NCBI GenBank assembly: GCA_002314875.1 | Contig: DCHS01000007.1 | Location: 45,999-109,998, forward strand | DNA length: 64,000 nucleotides | Direction: 5' to 3' | From: Prevotellaceae bacterium UBA1746 | GTDB lineage: Bacteria > Bacteroidota > Bacteroidia > Bacteroidales > Bacteroidaceae | Part shown: positions 42,882 to 52,000 of the stretch, piece after piece | Layout of the letters: each line of letters opens with the position of its first letter | Position numbering within the stretch: position 1 is the first letter of the stretch | Notes under the pieces: model-generated | Told to the model about the DNA's origin: nothing | Seen by the model: only the letters and a program-made list of their open reading frames with translations | Database searches by the model: none | Translations under genes and position numbers: made by a program

Positions 42882-43253
42882 TTATCTTTCCGCAGTAAGA
42901 ACAGCAGAGCAACCATCACAGGCGGCACCAAGAGGAGGATTGACCTTACAAAGTTTGATCTGCGCTTTGACAATCAATGAAAAAGTATCAAAAAGAGCCT
43001 GAAGCATACGCCCACAGACATGTTCCAGCAAAGCAGAAGGAACCTCCATCTCTCTTTTCAAAAGATCATAAACCTCAGCATAATTCACGGTGCCGTCCAA
43101 ATCATCATCGGCAATAGCAGATGTTGCATCCGATAAACTCAGGAAAAGGTCGATGGTATATTCACCGCCCACCTTTCGCTCCTGCTCCAACACACCATGA
43201 TAGGCATAGAAGCGGAATCCTTCCAAATGAATTTCTGTCTGCGTTATTCTCAT
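42882..43253 (-). CDS. folB: Dihydroneopterin aldolase
   Basis: The 123-residue protein fits FolB: FRFYAYHGVLEQERKVGGEYTIDL near the start (with the conserved His-Gly and Glu), then the DLDGTVNYAEVYDLLKREME helix, ALLEHVCGRM, and the lysine-containing VNPPLG segment. It cleaves 7,8-dihydroneopterin in folate synthesis. The start overlaps the stop of the NrdJb-like gene by 4 bp (ATGA), so translation is coupled to a nucleotide-metabolism-like gene. It ends at a bidirectional terminator. Confidence 0.9.
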   Translation of the reverse strand: MRITQTEIHLEGFRFYAYHGVLEQERKVGGEYTIDLFLSLSDATSAIADDDLDGTVNYAEVYDLLKREMEVPSALLEHVCGRMLQALFDTFSLIVKAQIKLCKVNPPLGAACDGCSAVLTAER

Positions 43254-43933
43254 GCCATATTCTCGGGTTCTTCTGCTTCTGCTTCACCCGTGTATTTCTT
43301 CAAAGCGCGTACAACACCAGCTTTCCAAGTGTTGATAGTCTCGGTCTCCAGCTGCAGAGAATCAATCAGCTTGATGACATTCTCAATCGGCATGCGGTAA
43401 CGAAGTACACCCGAAATGAGTTTGGCATAGTTCCAATACTCAGGATTGAATTTCTCAGAAAGACCTTCTACCGTTGTCTTGTAACCACGACGGTTCTTGA
43501 ACTGAAAATCATAGCGCTTCGAACCATCACCATTGTAATTCTTGATGATTTGTCCGCTATTGCAGGATTTCGGAAGGGCTATACCCTCATCGTCATCCTG
43601 CAAACCAGTAAAAATCTCATAGGGACGTCCGTCAAGCAAACCGACAAAAGCCACCCACTTTTCCTTCTTGTTCTGAAAACGCCAGACATCACAATCCAAC
43701 GATTCCGGACGGCGCTCTTTAATGTCACGGCTTTTTTCCAAAGCAATATCGAAAATTCCGTTGATAACATGACGGGCAACGTCAGAATGATGAGTGCACT
43801 CATACTGACCTTCTGCATTAGCAACAAAACAATGCGAAAGCACATCCTGCACTTCATCGATGGACAATTGTTCGTTTCCGCGAGCAACCTCAGCGGAAAT
43901 ACGAAGTAAATCTTCTTGGGTAAAGGTTTTCAT
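43250..43933 (-). CDS. Stand-alone class II ribonucleotide reductase C-terminal (NrdJb-like) protein
   Basis: The 227-residue protein corresponds to the C-terminal part of adenosylcobalamin-dependent (class II) reductases: DVWRF...KWVAFVGLLDGRPYEIFTG near 82-107, RYDFQFKNRRGYKTTVEGLSEKF in the middle, and the tail MPIENVIKLID, then ETINTWKAGVVRALKKY. Its length is close to NrdJb of split enzymes (about 230 residues). Two points are odd: the last residues EAEAEEPENMA replace the CxxC redox tail, and no NrdJ catalytic gene is nearby. It is in an operon with an acidic unknown protein (1-bp gap) and folB (4-bp overlap). It could be a paralogous regulator or an inactive remnant; the role is not established. 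Confidence 0.8.
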   Translation of the reverse strand: MKTFTQEDLLRISAEVARGNEQLSIDEVQDVLSHCFVANAEGQYECTHHSDVARHVINGIFDIALEKSRDIKERRPESLDCDVWRFQNKKEKWVAFVGLLDGRPYEIFTGLQDDDEGIALPKSCNSGQIIKNYNGDGSKRYDFQFKNRRGYKTTVEGLSEKFNPEYWNYAKLISGVLRYRMPIENVIKLIDSLQLETETINTWKAGVVRALKKYTGEAEAEEPENMA

Positions 43934-43934
43934 A

Positions 43935-44378
43935 TCAATCTTCTTCCATGATTTTCTTCAGGAAAGAATTGAGATCTTCCTCAAGGCCTTCCATCAGATC
44001 GCCGGAAATGAGAATCGTATCGTCGTCAACGAGATAAAGATCAGCAATTGTCTCGCGATCTTCACCCATCAAGACAAAACTATAAGGACGCAACAGGTTG
44101 ATTTTATCAATTTCTGGACGTTGCTCTTCAAGAACGCGCTGAAGAATGGGCTGAATGTCGTCATAGAAAGAATCGGAAGTATTACCAATCCATTCGTCAA
44201 CGACACAGCGTGTGATTTCATTATCGTCATCGTCAAACACGAGCAATTCACCGGTCTCCTGAATGACCTGGAAATAGAGGTCCGTAAGGAGGGGATCCTG
44301 CAACTGTGAAGGACATTTCTCTACGACCTTGCGAATGACGCGTTCTATCTTTTTAAGAGTTTGTTGAGATGCTTTCAT
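43935..44378 (-). CDS. Acidic cytoplasmic protein, unknown
   Basis: The 147-residue protein has its ATG at 44378 (MKASQQTLKK); an earlier TTG in frame is less likely. It is helical and acidic with conserved-looking blocks VFDDDDNEITRCVVDEWIG and DLYLVDDDTILISGDLMEGL, and a final LKKIMEED. No domain or family was recognised. It is first in an operon, 1 bp before the NrdJb-like gene. The promoter at 44404-44434 has perfect spacing. The co-occurrence with an RNR-like fragment suggests a shared function but does not define it. Confidence 0.7.
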   Translation of the reverse strand: MKASQQTLKKIERVIRKVVEKCPSQLQDPLLTDLYFQVIQETGELLVFDDDDNEITRCVVDEWIGNTSDSFYDDIQPILQRVLEEQRPEIDKINLLRPYSFVLMGEDRETIADLYLVDDDTILISGDLMEGLEEDLNSFLKKIMEED

Positions 44379-44403
44379 TGAGATTTTTGACTTTTTCAAT
44401 CGG

Positions 44404-44434
44404 CAAAGTTAAGTTTTCAATTGCGAAAACCAAA
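44404..44434 (-). promoter_or_regulatory. Promoter of the unknown/NrdJb-like/folB operon
   Basis: The minus-strand -7 is TAACTTTG (44404-44411) and a -33 TTTG lies at 44431-44434 with an exact 19-nt spacer. It is divergent from and very close to the GH20 promoter. Confidence 0.75.
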
Positions 44435-44440
44435 ATAAAA

Positions 44441-44472
44441 TTTGTTTTTTTTCATCCTAAAATGTAACTTTG
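44441..44472 (+). promoter_or_regulatory. Promoter of the GH20 gene
   Basis: TTTG at 44441-44444, a 20-nt spacer and TAACTTTG at 44465-44472. The two divergent -33 elements are 6 bp apart. Confidence 0.7.
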
Positions 44473-44494
44473 CACCAAAATAACTCATTTTTCT

Positions 44495-46534
44495 ATGAAA
44501 AACCTTCTTCTTTCCGCTGTTTTTGTCGCATCAACGGCATCAGCACAGCAACTTCTACCCAAGCCTCAGCACGCAGAATTCTCCAAGGGTTATCTGCAGG
44601 AACTCATTGATTCCAACACGATGAAAACCGACGAAGAATCACTTTCCAAAATCGCCACCTGTAACTATGGCCGCGAGGATGAAAAGTATCGCATAACGAT
44701 TTCAAAGGAGGGTATCCAGATTGATGCTTCAACAGGCATTGGCCGCCTTCGCGCCCTGCAAACCGTAAACCAGTTGCGCGACGAAAAAGGCCGTCTGCCC
44801 TTCTGCACCATCGAAGATGAACCGGCATACACTTGGCGTGGTGCTATGCTCGATGTTAGCCGTCATTTCTTCCCCATTGAATTTGTCAAGAAACAGATAG
44901 ACATTCTTTCCAGCTATAAAATCAATCGCCTTCACCTTCATCTAACCGATGCAGCAGGCTGGCGCATAGAGATTAAACGCTATCCCCGTCTCACAGGTTT
45001 GGGAGCATTCCGAACCTTCGATTCCTGGAAAACCTGGTGGAATGGCCGCGATGATTTCGGAGGTGTAAACGACCCCTTGCGACGCAAATATGTAGAAGAA
45101 GGTCAGGAGGGTGCTTGCGGTGGCTATTACACCCAGGATCAACTCCGTGATCTCGTTAAATATGCTGCAGAACGAGGCATCACCATTATCCCGGAAATCG
45201 AGATGCCCGCACACTCCGAAGAAACCCTCACTGCATATCCCGAATACAGCTGTACCCATGAGCCTTACAAACAGGCGGACTTCTGTCCTGGCAATGCTGG
45301 AACCTACGATTTCCTTGAGAACGTATTGAAAGAAGTAATGGATATTTTCCCCTCTTACTATATCCATGTCGGTGGTGACGAAGCCGCGAAAGCCAGTTGG
45401 GCCGACTGCCCTTGTTGCAGACAGAAGATGAAGGAACTCGGTATTATCAGTGACACCTCGGTTCATGCAAATAATGAGCAACTCCATAAACTGCAGGCTT
45501 ACCTCATTGCCCACATGGGAGATTTTCTCGAGCAGCATCATCGCAAACTCATCGGTTGGGATGAAGTCATCGACGAGAATTTGTCCAAGAATACCACGGT
45601 GATGGTTTGGCGAAATGCCGACTTTGCCGCCGATGCCGTTCGTAATGGTTACGATGTTATCCTCAGTCCAGGAAGTCACTGCTATCTCGATGGTTATCAG
45701 GATGCTCCGAATCAGCAGCCCGAAGCAATGGGTGGTTTCACTCCCCTCGAAAAAGTCTATAATTTTATCCCCGGTGAAATTCTCTCCGAACAGGAACGTC
45801 AGCAACATGTTGTGGGCGTTCAGGGAAACCTCTGGACGGAATATGTTCCGACAGAGCAGCAGGTGGAATTCATGCTCTACCCTCGTATGCTTGCCTTAGC
45901 AGAAATCGGTTGGAATGGAACGGCAACGAAAGACTATGTAGATTTTCATAAACGTGCACTGAGCGAAACCAATCGTCTTCGCTCAATTGGTGTCAATGCC
46001 TTTGATCTCGCCCATGAAATTGGCAATAGAAAAGAATTTACAACACCCATCCGTCATAAGGCACTGGGCTGCAAGGTAATCTATGCAGCAGAAACTCCGT
46101 ATAACACAAGTGCCTATGCAGCTGCAGGAGATGCAACACTTACCGATGGCCTGCGCGGTAGCTGGAGTTACGGCGATCATCGCTGGCAGGGCTATATCGA
46201 TGGAGGAAAAAAGAGCGACAACGGAACCACACCCCGCTTTGATGCGACTGTTGATTTAGGAAAGGTCATGTCCTTTAAGAGCGTCTCTACGGACTTTATG
46301 CAGATGTGCGGCCCCGAAATCTTCTACCCCGAAGATTATATTGTCAGCGTTTCTTCTGACGGTGTGAATTATAAAGAAATGGGACGTATGCACCACGCAT
46401 CGGAACGTACCGTGAATCCTGATGTCCTTACGTTCAGCGTGAAGGGCAATTCAAAAGCACGCTATATTCGCGTTCAGGCAACGCCTTCAACCTTCGGAGG
46501 CTGGCTTTTTGCTGATGAAATTGTTGTTAAATGA
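44495..46534 (+). CDS. GH20 beta-N-acetylhexosaminidase with F5/8 type C-like C-terminus
   Basis: The protein has 679 residues with signal peptide MKNLLLSAVFVASTASAQQ. Residues 20-110 are the GH20b-type N-domain. The TIM barrel holds the catalytic pair D295-E296 in YYIHVGGDEA, plus LDVSRHFFPIEFVK, HLHLTDAAGWRIE and WDEV. After about residue 500, the tail VDLGKVMSFKSVS...YIRVQA looks like a galactose-binding (F5/8 C) domain. It removes terminal GlcNAc or GalNAc from glycans by substrate-assisted catalysis, in the periplasm or at the surface. It has its own promoter and is not part of the SusCD locus 2.5 kb downstream. Confidence 0.94.
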   Translation: MKNLLLSAVFVASTASAQQLLPKPQHAEFSKGYLQELIDSNTMKTDEESLSKIATCNYGREDEKYRITISKEGIQIDASTGIGRLRALQTVNQLRDEKGRLPFCTIEDEPAYTWRGAMLDVSRHFFPIEFVKKQIDILSSYKINRLHLHLTDAAGWRIEIKRYPRLTGLGAFRTFDSWKTWWNGRDDFGGVNDPLRRKYVEEGQEGACGGYYTQDQLRDLVKYAAERGITIIPEIEMPAHSEETLTAYPEYSCTHEPYKQADFCPGNAGTYDFLENVLKEVMDIFPSYYIHVGGDEAAKASWADCPCCRQKMKELGIISDTSVHANNEQLHKLQAYLIAHMGDFLEQHHRKLIGWDEVIDENLSKNTTVMVWRNADFAADAVRNGYDVILSPGSHCYLDGYQDAPNQQPEAMGGFTPLEKVYNFIPGEILSEQERQQHVVGVQGNLWTEYVPTEQQVEFMLYPRMLALAEIGWNGTATKDYVDFHKRALSETNRLRSIGVNAFDLAHEIGNRKEFTTPIRHKALGCKVIYAAETPYNTSAYAAAGDATLTDGLRGSWSYGDHRWQGYIDGGKKSDNGTTPRFDATVDLGKVMSFKSVSTDFMQMCGPEIFYPEDYIVSVSSDGVNYKEMGRMHHASERTVNPDVLTFSVKGNSKARYIRVQATPSTFGGWLFADEIVVK

Positions 46535-46648
46535 CCTTTCACTTTTTCATTTTGACGGAATAATCTCCATTTTTATCTATTTTAAGATAGGAAATTTCGC
46601 TATGTCAGCAAAAATTCGCACCTTTGCAGCCAAATTTGCAAATTTCTC

Positions 46649-47971
46649 ATGAATAAAAGAATAGTTTATTTACTTACCGTCCTTTGCCTTACTGTGGTAT
46701 CGGCCACCAAGGCCTTTGCAGAAGACAACGGTATAAACACTCCTTTCTCACGCTACGGCATTGGTTTGCTCAGCAATCAGGCCCAGGGTTTCAACCAGGG
46801 TATGGCGGGTGTTTCCTATGGTATGCGTGACGGTCGCGAACTCAACTTCAAGAACCCGGCTTCCTATAGTGCCATTGACTCATTGTCTTTCCTCTTTGAT
46901 ATCGGCATGTCACTCCAGAATGGAAACTTTGATAGTGGAAAAGCTTCCATCAACAAGAAAAATGCCTCCTTCGACTACGTTTCCATGGGTTTCCGTATCA
47001 ACCGAGGCTTTGGTATGAGTATCGGTGTGATGCCTATCAGTAACATCGGCTACTCTATCTCCAGCACAGGAACAGCTCAGGACGGTGGTATTACCGGTGA
47101 TATCACCCCGACTATCAGCTATGCAGGTAGTGGTGGCCTCCGTGAAATTTATGGCGGTCTCGGCTATGCTCCCATTAAAGAAATATCTCTGGGTTTCAAT
47201 GCAGGCTATGCATGGGGATGCATGACACATTCAGCAACAAACTCTTTCACCGATAGCAACGTTCAATCCCTTAACCGCTATTACTATTCCGATGTCCGTA
47301 CCTATAATCTGGATTTCGGTTTGCAGTGGGACCAGAAGATTAACAAGAAGAATCGCTTTATCCTCGGTTTAACCTATGGCCTCGGTCACGACATCTCTGG
47401 TAAAAGCTATTTCTTCAACCAGCGTATCGGTTCCAGTACGGTTCTTGCGGCTGACACTATCACAGTAGAAAATGCCTGGAGTCTCCCACACACATTTGGT
47501 GGTGGTTTGACTTGGCAATACAAGAATCTTCGTATCGGCTTAGATTACAGTTACCAGAAGTGGAGCCAGGCCAAGCAGCCTACCCTTTCCACCGATGCCT
47601 CTGGTGTTGTTCACTACGAACCTTCTTCCAACGGTTACGTTGACACTCATAAGATCACTGCAGGTATTGAGTATGTCAAAGATCCCAATGGTCTGAACTG
47701 GCGCAGTCGTGTTCGCTATCGCGCTGGTTTCAGTTACGGCGATTACTATGCGAAGATTGGTGGTGAGGACGGTCCCAAGAGCTACCTCGCAACTGTCGGT
47801 GTTGGTCTTCCCGTCATTACCATGCATAGCAACCGAACTTTCATCAACGCTGCCGTACAGTTGGAACGAACAAAACCCACAGTCAGCAACCAGTTGACGG
47901 AAACTTATATTCGTTTCTGCCTCGGTATTACCTTCAATGAACGCTGGTTCATGAAGTGGAAGGTACAGTAA
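46649..47971 (+). CDS. Outer membrane beta-barrel protein, lptC-associated
   Basis: The protein has 440 residues with signal peptide MNKRIVYLLTVLCLTVVSATKAFA. The start of the mature part, NTPFSRYGIGLLSNQAQGFNQGMAGVSYGMRDGRELNFKNPASY, is FadL/PorV-like: a short N-terminal plug with the NFKNPASYSAIDS pattern, followed by a 14-strand-like barrel of alternating hydrophobic strands and ending in MKWKVQ. Proteins of this kind next to lptC are common in Bacteroidetes, but their transport role is not known. lptC follows after 7 bp. The region upstream has only a weak promoter (CACCTTTG at 46617-46624). Confidence 0.8.
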   Translation: MNKRIVYLLTVLCLTVVSATKAFAEDNGINTPFSRYGIGLLSNQAQGFNQGMAGVSYGMRDGRELNFKNPASYSAIDSLSFLFDIGMSLQNGNFDSGKASINKKNASFDYVSMGFRINRGFGMSIGVMPISNIGYSISSTGTAQDGGITGDITPTISYAGSGGLREIYGGLGYAPIKEISLGFNAGYAWGCMTHSATNSFTDSNVQSLNRYYYSDVRTYNLDFGLQWDQKINKKNRFILGLTYGLGHDISGKSYFFNQRIGSSTVLAADTITVENAWSLPHTFGGGLTWQYKNLRIGLDYSYQKWSQAKQPTLSTDASGVVHYEPSSNGYVDTHKITAGIEYVKDPNGLNWRSRVRYRAGFSYGDYYAKIGGEDGPKSYLATVGVGLPVITMHSNRTFINAAVQLERTKPTVSNQLTETYIRFCLGITFNERWFMKWKVQ

Positions 47972-47978
47972 TTCTCTC

Positions 47979-48563
47979 ATGAAATCTCTCCTCTATATAA
48001 TAATATGCGTGATCGCCTTTGTTTTGGCAGGATGTAGCCAGGACGCACCACCAGAAGGTGCTGCGGTTAGAAACCGCGAGCAACTCCCGGTGATGGTTAG
48101 TTATGGTGTTTCCAAACTCATCAGCGACTCTGGCGTGACACGATATAAGATTATTACCGAGGAATGGGCTGTTTACGACCAGACGAACCCGCCCCGTCAA
48201 GACTTCCTCAAAGGCATCTTGATGTTACGTTTTGATAAACAGATGAATGTCGATATGCAGATTGTGGCTGATACTGCCTACTGGTACAATCAGAATTTCT
48301 GGGAACTTCGTGGTCGTGTCTATGTAGAGAACCTGGTTTCAAAAACAACCTACCGCAGTAACCAGCTCTTCTGGGATATGGGCAAGCATGAGTTCTACTC
48401 TAACGTCTGGATGCATATTACTACTCCTGAACGCGAGGTGCAAGGTACCAGTTTCAAGAGTAACGAACAGATGACCCGCTTCGAAGTTAATCGCGATAAG
48501 GGAACTATCCCGATGCCGAAAGAAGAGAAGCAACAAGGTAACGATTCCACCAAACACAAATAA
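47979..48563 (+). CDS. lptC: LPS export protein LptC (lipoprotein form)
   Basis: The 194-residue protein has a lipoprotein-type N-terminus ending VLAGC (Cys19). The LptC/OstA-like jellyroll follows: MVSYGVSKLISDSGVTRYKIITEEWAVYDQ, then a run of amphipathic strands through ADTAYWYNQNFWELRGRVYVENLVSKTTYRSNQLFWDM, ending EREVQGTSFKSNEQM, the usual LptC end. It links the LptB2FG transporter to LptA and guides LPS across the periplasm. It is followed by a strong terminator. Confidence 0.88.
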   Translation: MKSLLYIIICVIAFVLAGCSQDAPPEGAAVRNREQLPVMVSYGVSKLISDSGVTRYKIITEEWAVYDQTNPPRQDFLKGILMLRFDKQMNVDMQIVADTAYWYNQNFWELRGRVYVENLVSKTTYRSNQLFWDMGKHEFYSNVWMHITTPEREVQGTSFKSNEQMTRFEVNRDKGTIPMPKEEKQQGNDSTKHK

Positions 48564-48566
48564 GCA

Positions 48567-48599
48567 AACGCCGATGGTATGATGCCATCGGCGTTTTTT
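48567..48599 (+). terminator. Terminator of the OMP-lptC operon
   Basis: AACGCCGATGG and CCATCGGCGTT form the stem around a short loop, followed by TTTTTTC. Confidence 0.9.
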
Positions 48600-48647
48600 C
48601 TTGCATCGTTAATAATGGTAAGCGAATGACCAATTTTCGGCAACGCT

Positions 48648-48663
48648 GTTTACACCTGTAAAC
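48648..48663. promoter_or_regulatory. Operator-like palindrome GTTTACA-CC-TGTAAAC
   Basis: Seven-bp inverted arms with a 2-bp centre form a 16-bp site of the kind bound by dimeric regulators. It lies about 180 bp before the probable susC start site. There is no direct evidence of binding. Confidence 0.3.
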
Positions 48664-48827
48664 GAAAGCACAAGCTTTTCTCCCGATTTCAGCAGTTTAG
48701 CACTTAATAATATAACATTCTGCTACCAAGAGCAAAGATTGTCAACTTTTCTTTGCAATTTTCTCGATAGAATTTGCATTTTAGTCTATTTTACTGATTT
48801 TTACTTTTATTTTATAAAGAAAAGTTC

Positions 48828-48835
48828 CAATTTTG
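48828..48835 (+). promoter_or_regulatory. Probable -7 element of the susC operon
   Basis: CAATTTTG differs from TAnnTTTG at one base. The leader would run about 180 nt to the susC ATG at 49022. Confidence 0.35.
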
Positions 48836-48871
48836 CCATTACACAACTGAACTAGACATAACTGAAACTAC

Positions 48872-48931
48872 ATACGATATCAGACCAAGGAAAAACATAC
48901 TTGGTCTCATATTGTATATATATTCTTTTTT
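48872..48931 (+). terminator. Leader hairpin with T tract upstream of susC (candidate attenuator)
   Basis: ATACGATAT-c-AGACCAAG (48872-48889) pairs with CTTGGTCT-c-ATATTGTAT (48900-48917) and is followed by ATTCTTTTTTAC. A second hairpin AGCGGAGGCC/GGCTTTCGCT lies at 48945-48967. Both are inside the susC leader. Confidence 0.6.
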
Positions 48932-49021
48932 ACATAGCAGTTGTAGCGGAGGCCTTAGGCTTTCGCTATTATCAGTTTTTAGACCAAACAACTAAACTAA
49001 ATCAATAAAACAGTTAAATTT

Positions 49022-52000
49022 ATGAACAAAAAACTTGCTATTCTCGGTGCTGCCATCCTACTGGGTGCTGGTACCGCTGCCGCACAGAAGAGCGTAACAG
49101 GTCGCGTAGTTGATAAGGACGGAACTCCCGTTGTAGGTGCTTCTATCCGTATCGACAACAAGGCTGTTACTGTTACTGATGCTGATGGTAATTTCAAGTT
49201 GACCAATGTCCCCTCTACCGCTAAGAAGATCCAGGTCTCCTATATCGGTATGACTACCGCCAGTGTCAACATCTCCAACAGTATGAGCATTACTTTGACT
49301 GAAGACGCCACCTCACTCGGTGAAGCGATGGTTGTTGCTTACGGTACTGCAACCCGTTCAAGCTTTACGGGTTCAGCAGCTGTTGTTGGAAGCGAAGTCA
49401 TCGAAAACCAGGTTGCCACCAATGTTACCAGCGCACTTGCCGGTACTACCTCTGGTGTGCAGTTTATGTCAAGCAATGGTGACCCCACCAGCAATACTCC
49501 GACCATCCGTATCCGCGGTATCGGTAGTCTTTCTGCCAGCAACGCTCCTCTTTACGTTGTTGATGGTATGCCTTACGATGGTCCTATCAATGCCATCAAC
49601 CCCCAGGATGTTGAGAGCATGACTGTGTTGAAGGATGCATCTGCGAGCGCTATCTATGGTGCCCGTGGTGCTAATGGTGTTGTGTTGATTACCACAAAGA
49701 AAGGTAAGACCCAGGATGCAAAGGTGAAATTTGATGCTAAATGGGGTAGCAACAACCGTCTCATTCCTCAGTATGATGTTGTAAAGGATCCCGGACAATA
49801 CTACGAACAAGCTTTCAAACGCCTCTATAATACAAATATCGTTGCTGGTATGAGCGCAGCTGATGCTTATGCTAATGCCAACGAGCGTCTCTACAACCAG
49901 AATGACGGTGGTCTCGGCTACCAGATTTATACCCTCCCCGAAGGCGAAAACCTCATCGGTACCAATTTCAAGTTGAATCCCAATGCCAAATTGGGCTACA
50001 GCAATGGTGAGAACTACTATACTCCCGATGACTGGTATGGTGAAACCTTCCACAGCAGCTTCCGTCAGGAATACAATGTTTCCATCGATGGCGCAAGCGA
50101 CAAGATGAAGTATTACGCTGGTTTGAACTATCTGAACGATGGTGGTATTGTTAACAACTCAAACCTCACCCGCTATGGTGCTCGTTTGAATGTTGACTAT
50201 CAGGTTCGCAAATGGATGAAGTTCGGTACTAACATGAACTACAGCCATACAGACAGCAAGCAGCCTTCTTATACCACTGGTTCATGGGCTTCCAGCGGTA
50301 ACCTCTTCTACATCTGTAATAATATTGCCCCCATCTATCCGCTCTATGTTCGTGACGCACAGGGTAATATTATGTATCAGAACGGTCTCCCTATCTACGA
50401 TGCAAACCAGACCGCGTTCACTCGTGCTGGTGTTGTAGGTAATGCTGTTCGCGATAACGAATATAACTCTGACAAGACTACACGTGATGTCTTTACTGGT
50501 GTTGGTAGTGTTGTCATCAATCCCGTTAAGGGTCTTACTTTGAGTGCAAACCTCGGTTTGACCGTTAATAATGCCCGTGCTAACTACCTTGGAAGTGCAT
50601 TTGGTAGCTATAGCTCTGTTGACGGTGGTACCTCTGTAAGCAGCGAACGCATGCAGGGTATGAACCAACAGTATCTCGCTCAGTACAACACTGACTTTAA
50701 CGGCTCTAAGCATAACCTTGAAATCCTCGCTGGTTATGAACAGTACAACTACAAGTATCAGTACCTCTATGGCTACAATGACCACCTCTATGATCCCTAC
50801 ATCGGTGAGTTGGATAATGCAAAGGGTACTAAGTCAAAGAGTCTCCGTTCTTACACTGACAACTATATGACCGAGGGTTTCCTCTCTCGTTTGCAGTATG
50901 ACTACGCAGGTAAGTACTTCGTCAGCGCAAGTTATCGTCGTGATGCTTCCAGCCGTTTTGCTCCCGGTCACCGTTGGGGTAACTTCGGCAGTGTAGGTCT
51001 TGCATGGCAGATGAACAAAGAAAACTTCCTTGCTGATGTTGAATGGATCAATCTTTTGAAGTTCAAGGCAAGTTATGGTGTTACAGGTAATGACCACCTT
51101 CTTGATGCCAATGGTTATGATGCCTACTATCCCTATGCAGACATGTACACAACCAGCTACAACGAAGAGACGGGTCAGTACAGTATCACTATGAGCCAGA
51201 AGGGTAATGACGAGTTGACATGGGAAACCTCTCACGCTTTCAACACTGGTTTCGACTTCAACCTATTCAACAGCCGTTTGAATGGTAACATCGAGTACTT
51301 TGCTCGTCGCACCTCTGACCTTCTCTACAACAAGGATGTACCCCTTTCTTCTGGTATTTCCGTAGGTTACTTCCCCATCAATATCGGTGCAGTCTTGAAC
51401 CACGGTGTTGAAATTGAATTGGAAGGTGTTCTCGTTCGTACCAAGAATGTTGAATGGTCTGTAAATACTAATCTTACCAGCTATAAGAACATCATCAAGG
51501 AACTCGATCCCAGCATCGCAGAGGATGGCTACAAGACCAGCTACTATATTTGGAAGATCGGTGGCTCTGTTTACGAGACCTATATGTATAAGTACGCAGG
51601 CGTAGATCCTGAAACCGGTGATGCTCTCTACTACACTGAGGATGAGGACGGCAATATCAGCACGACCAACAGCCTCGACAGCGCAACCCGCTTCGACTGC
51701 GGTTCTACTCTTCCCAAGGTTTATGGTGGTTTCGGAACAACTCTGAAGTTCTGGGACTTCGACTTTACCGCTCAGTTCTCATATCAGCTCGGTGGTCAGA
51801 TCTACGATGGTGCATACCAGTCATTGATGTGGACTCAGGACCAGAGTGGTTCCAATATGCATAAGGATCTCCTTAACGCATGGACTCCCGAAAACACAGA
51901 TACCGATATTCCTCGTTGGTACAGCAACCAGTGGGGTGGCTTGGCACAGTCTACCTGTGACTACTTCCTCACCAGCTCCAACTATTTGAGCATTAACAAT

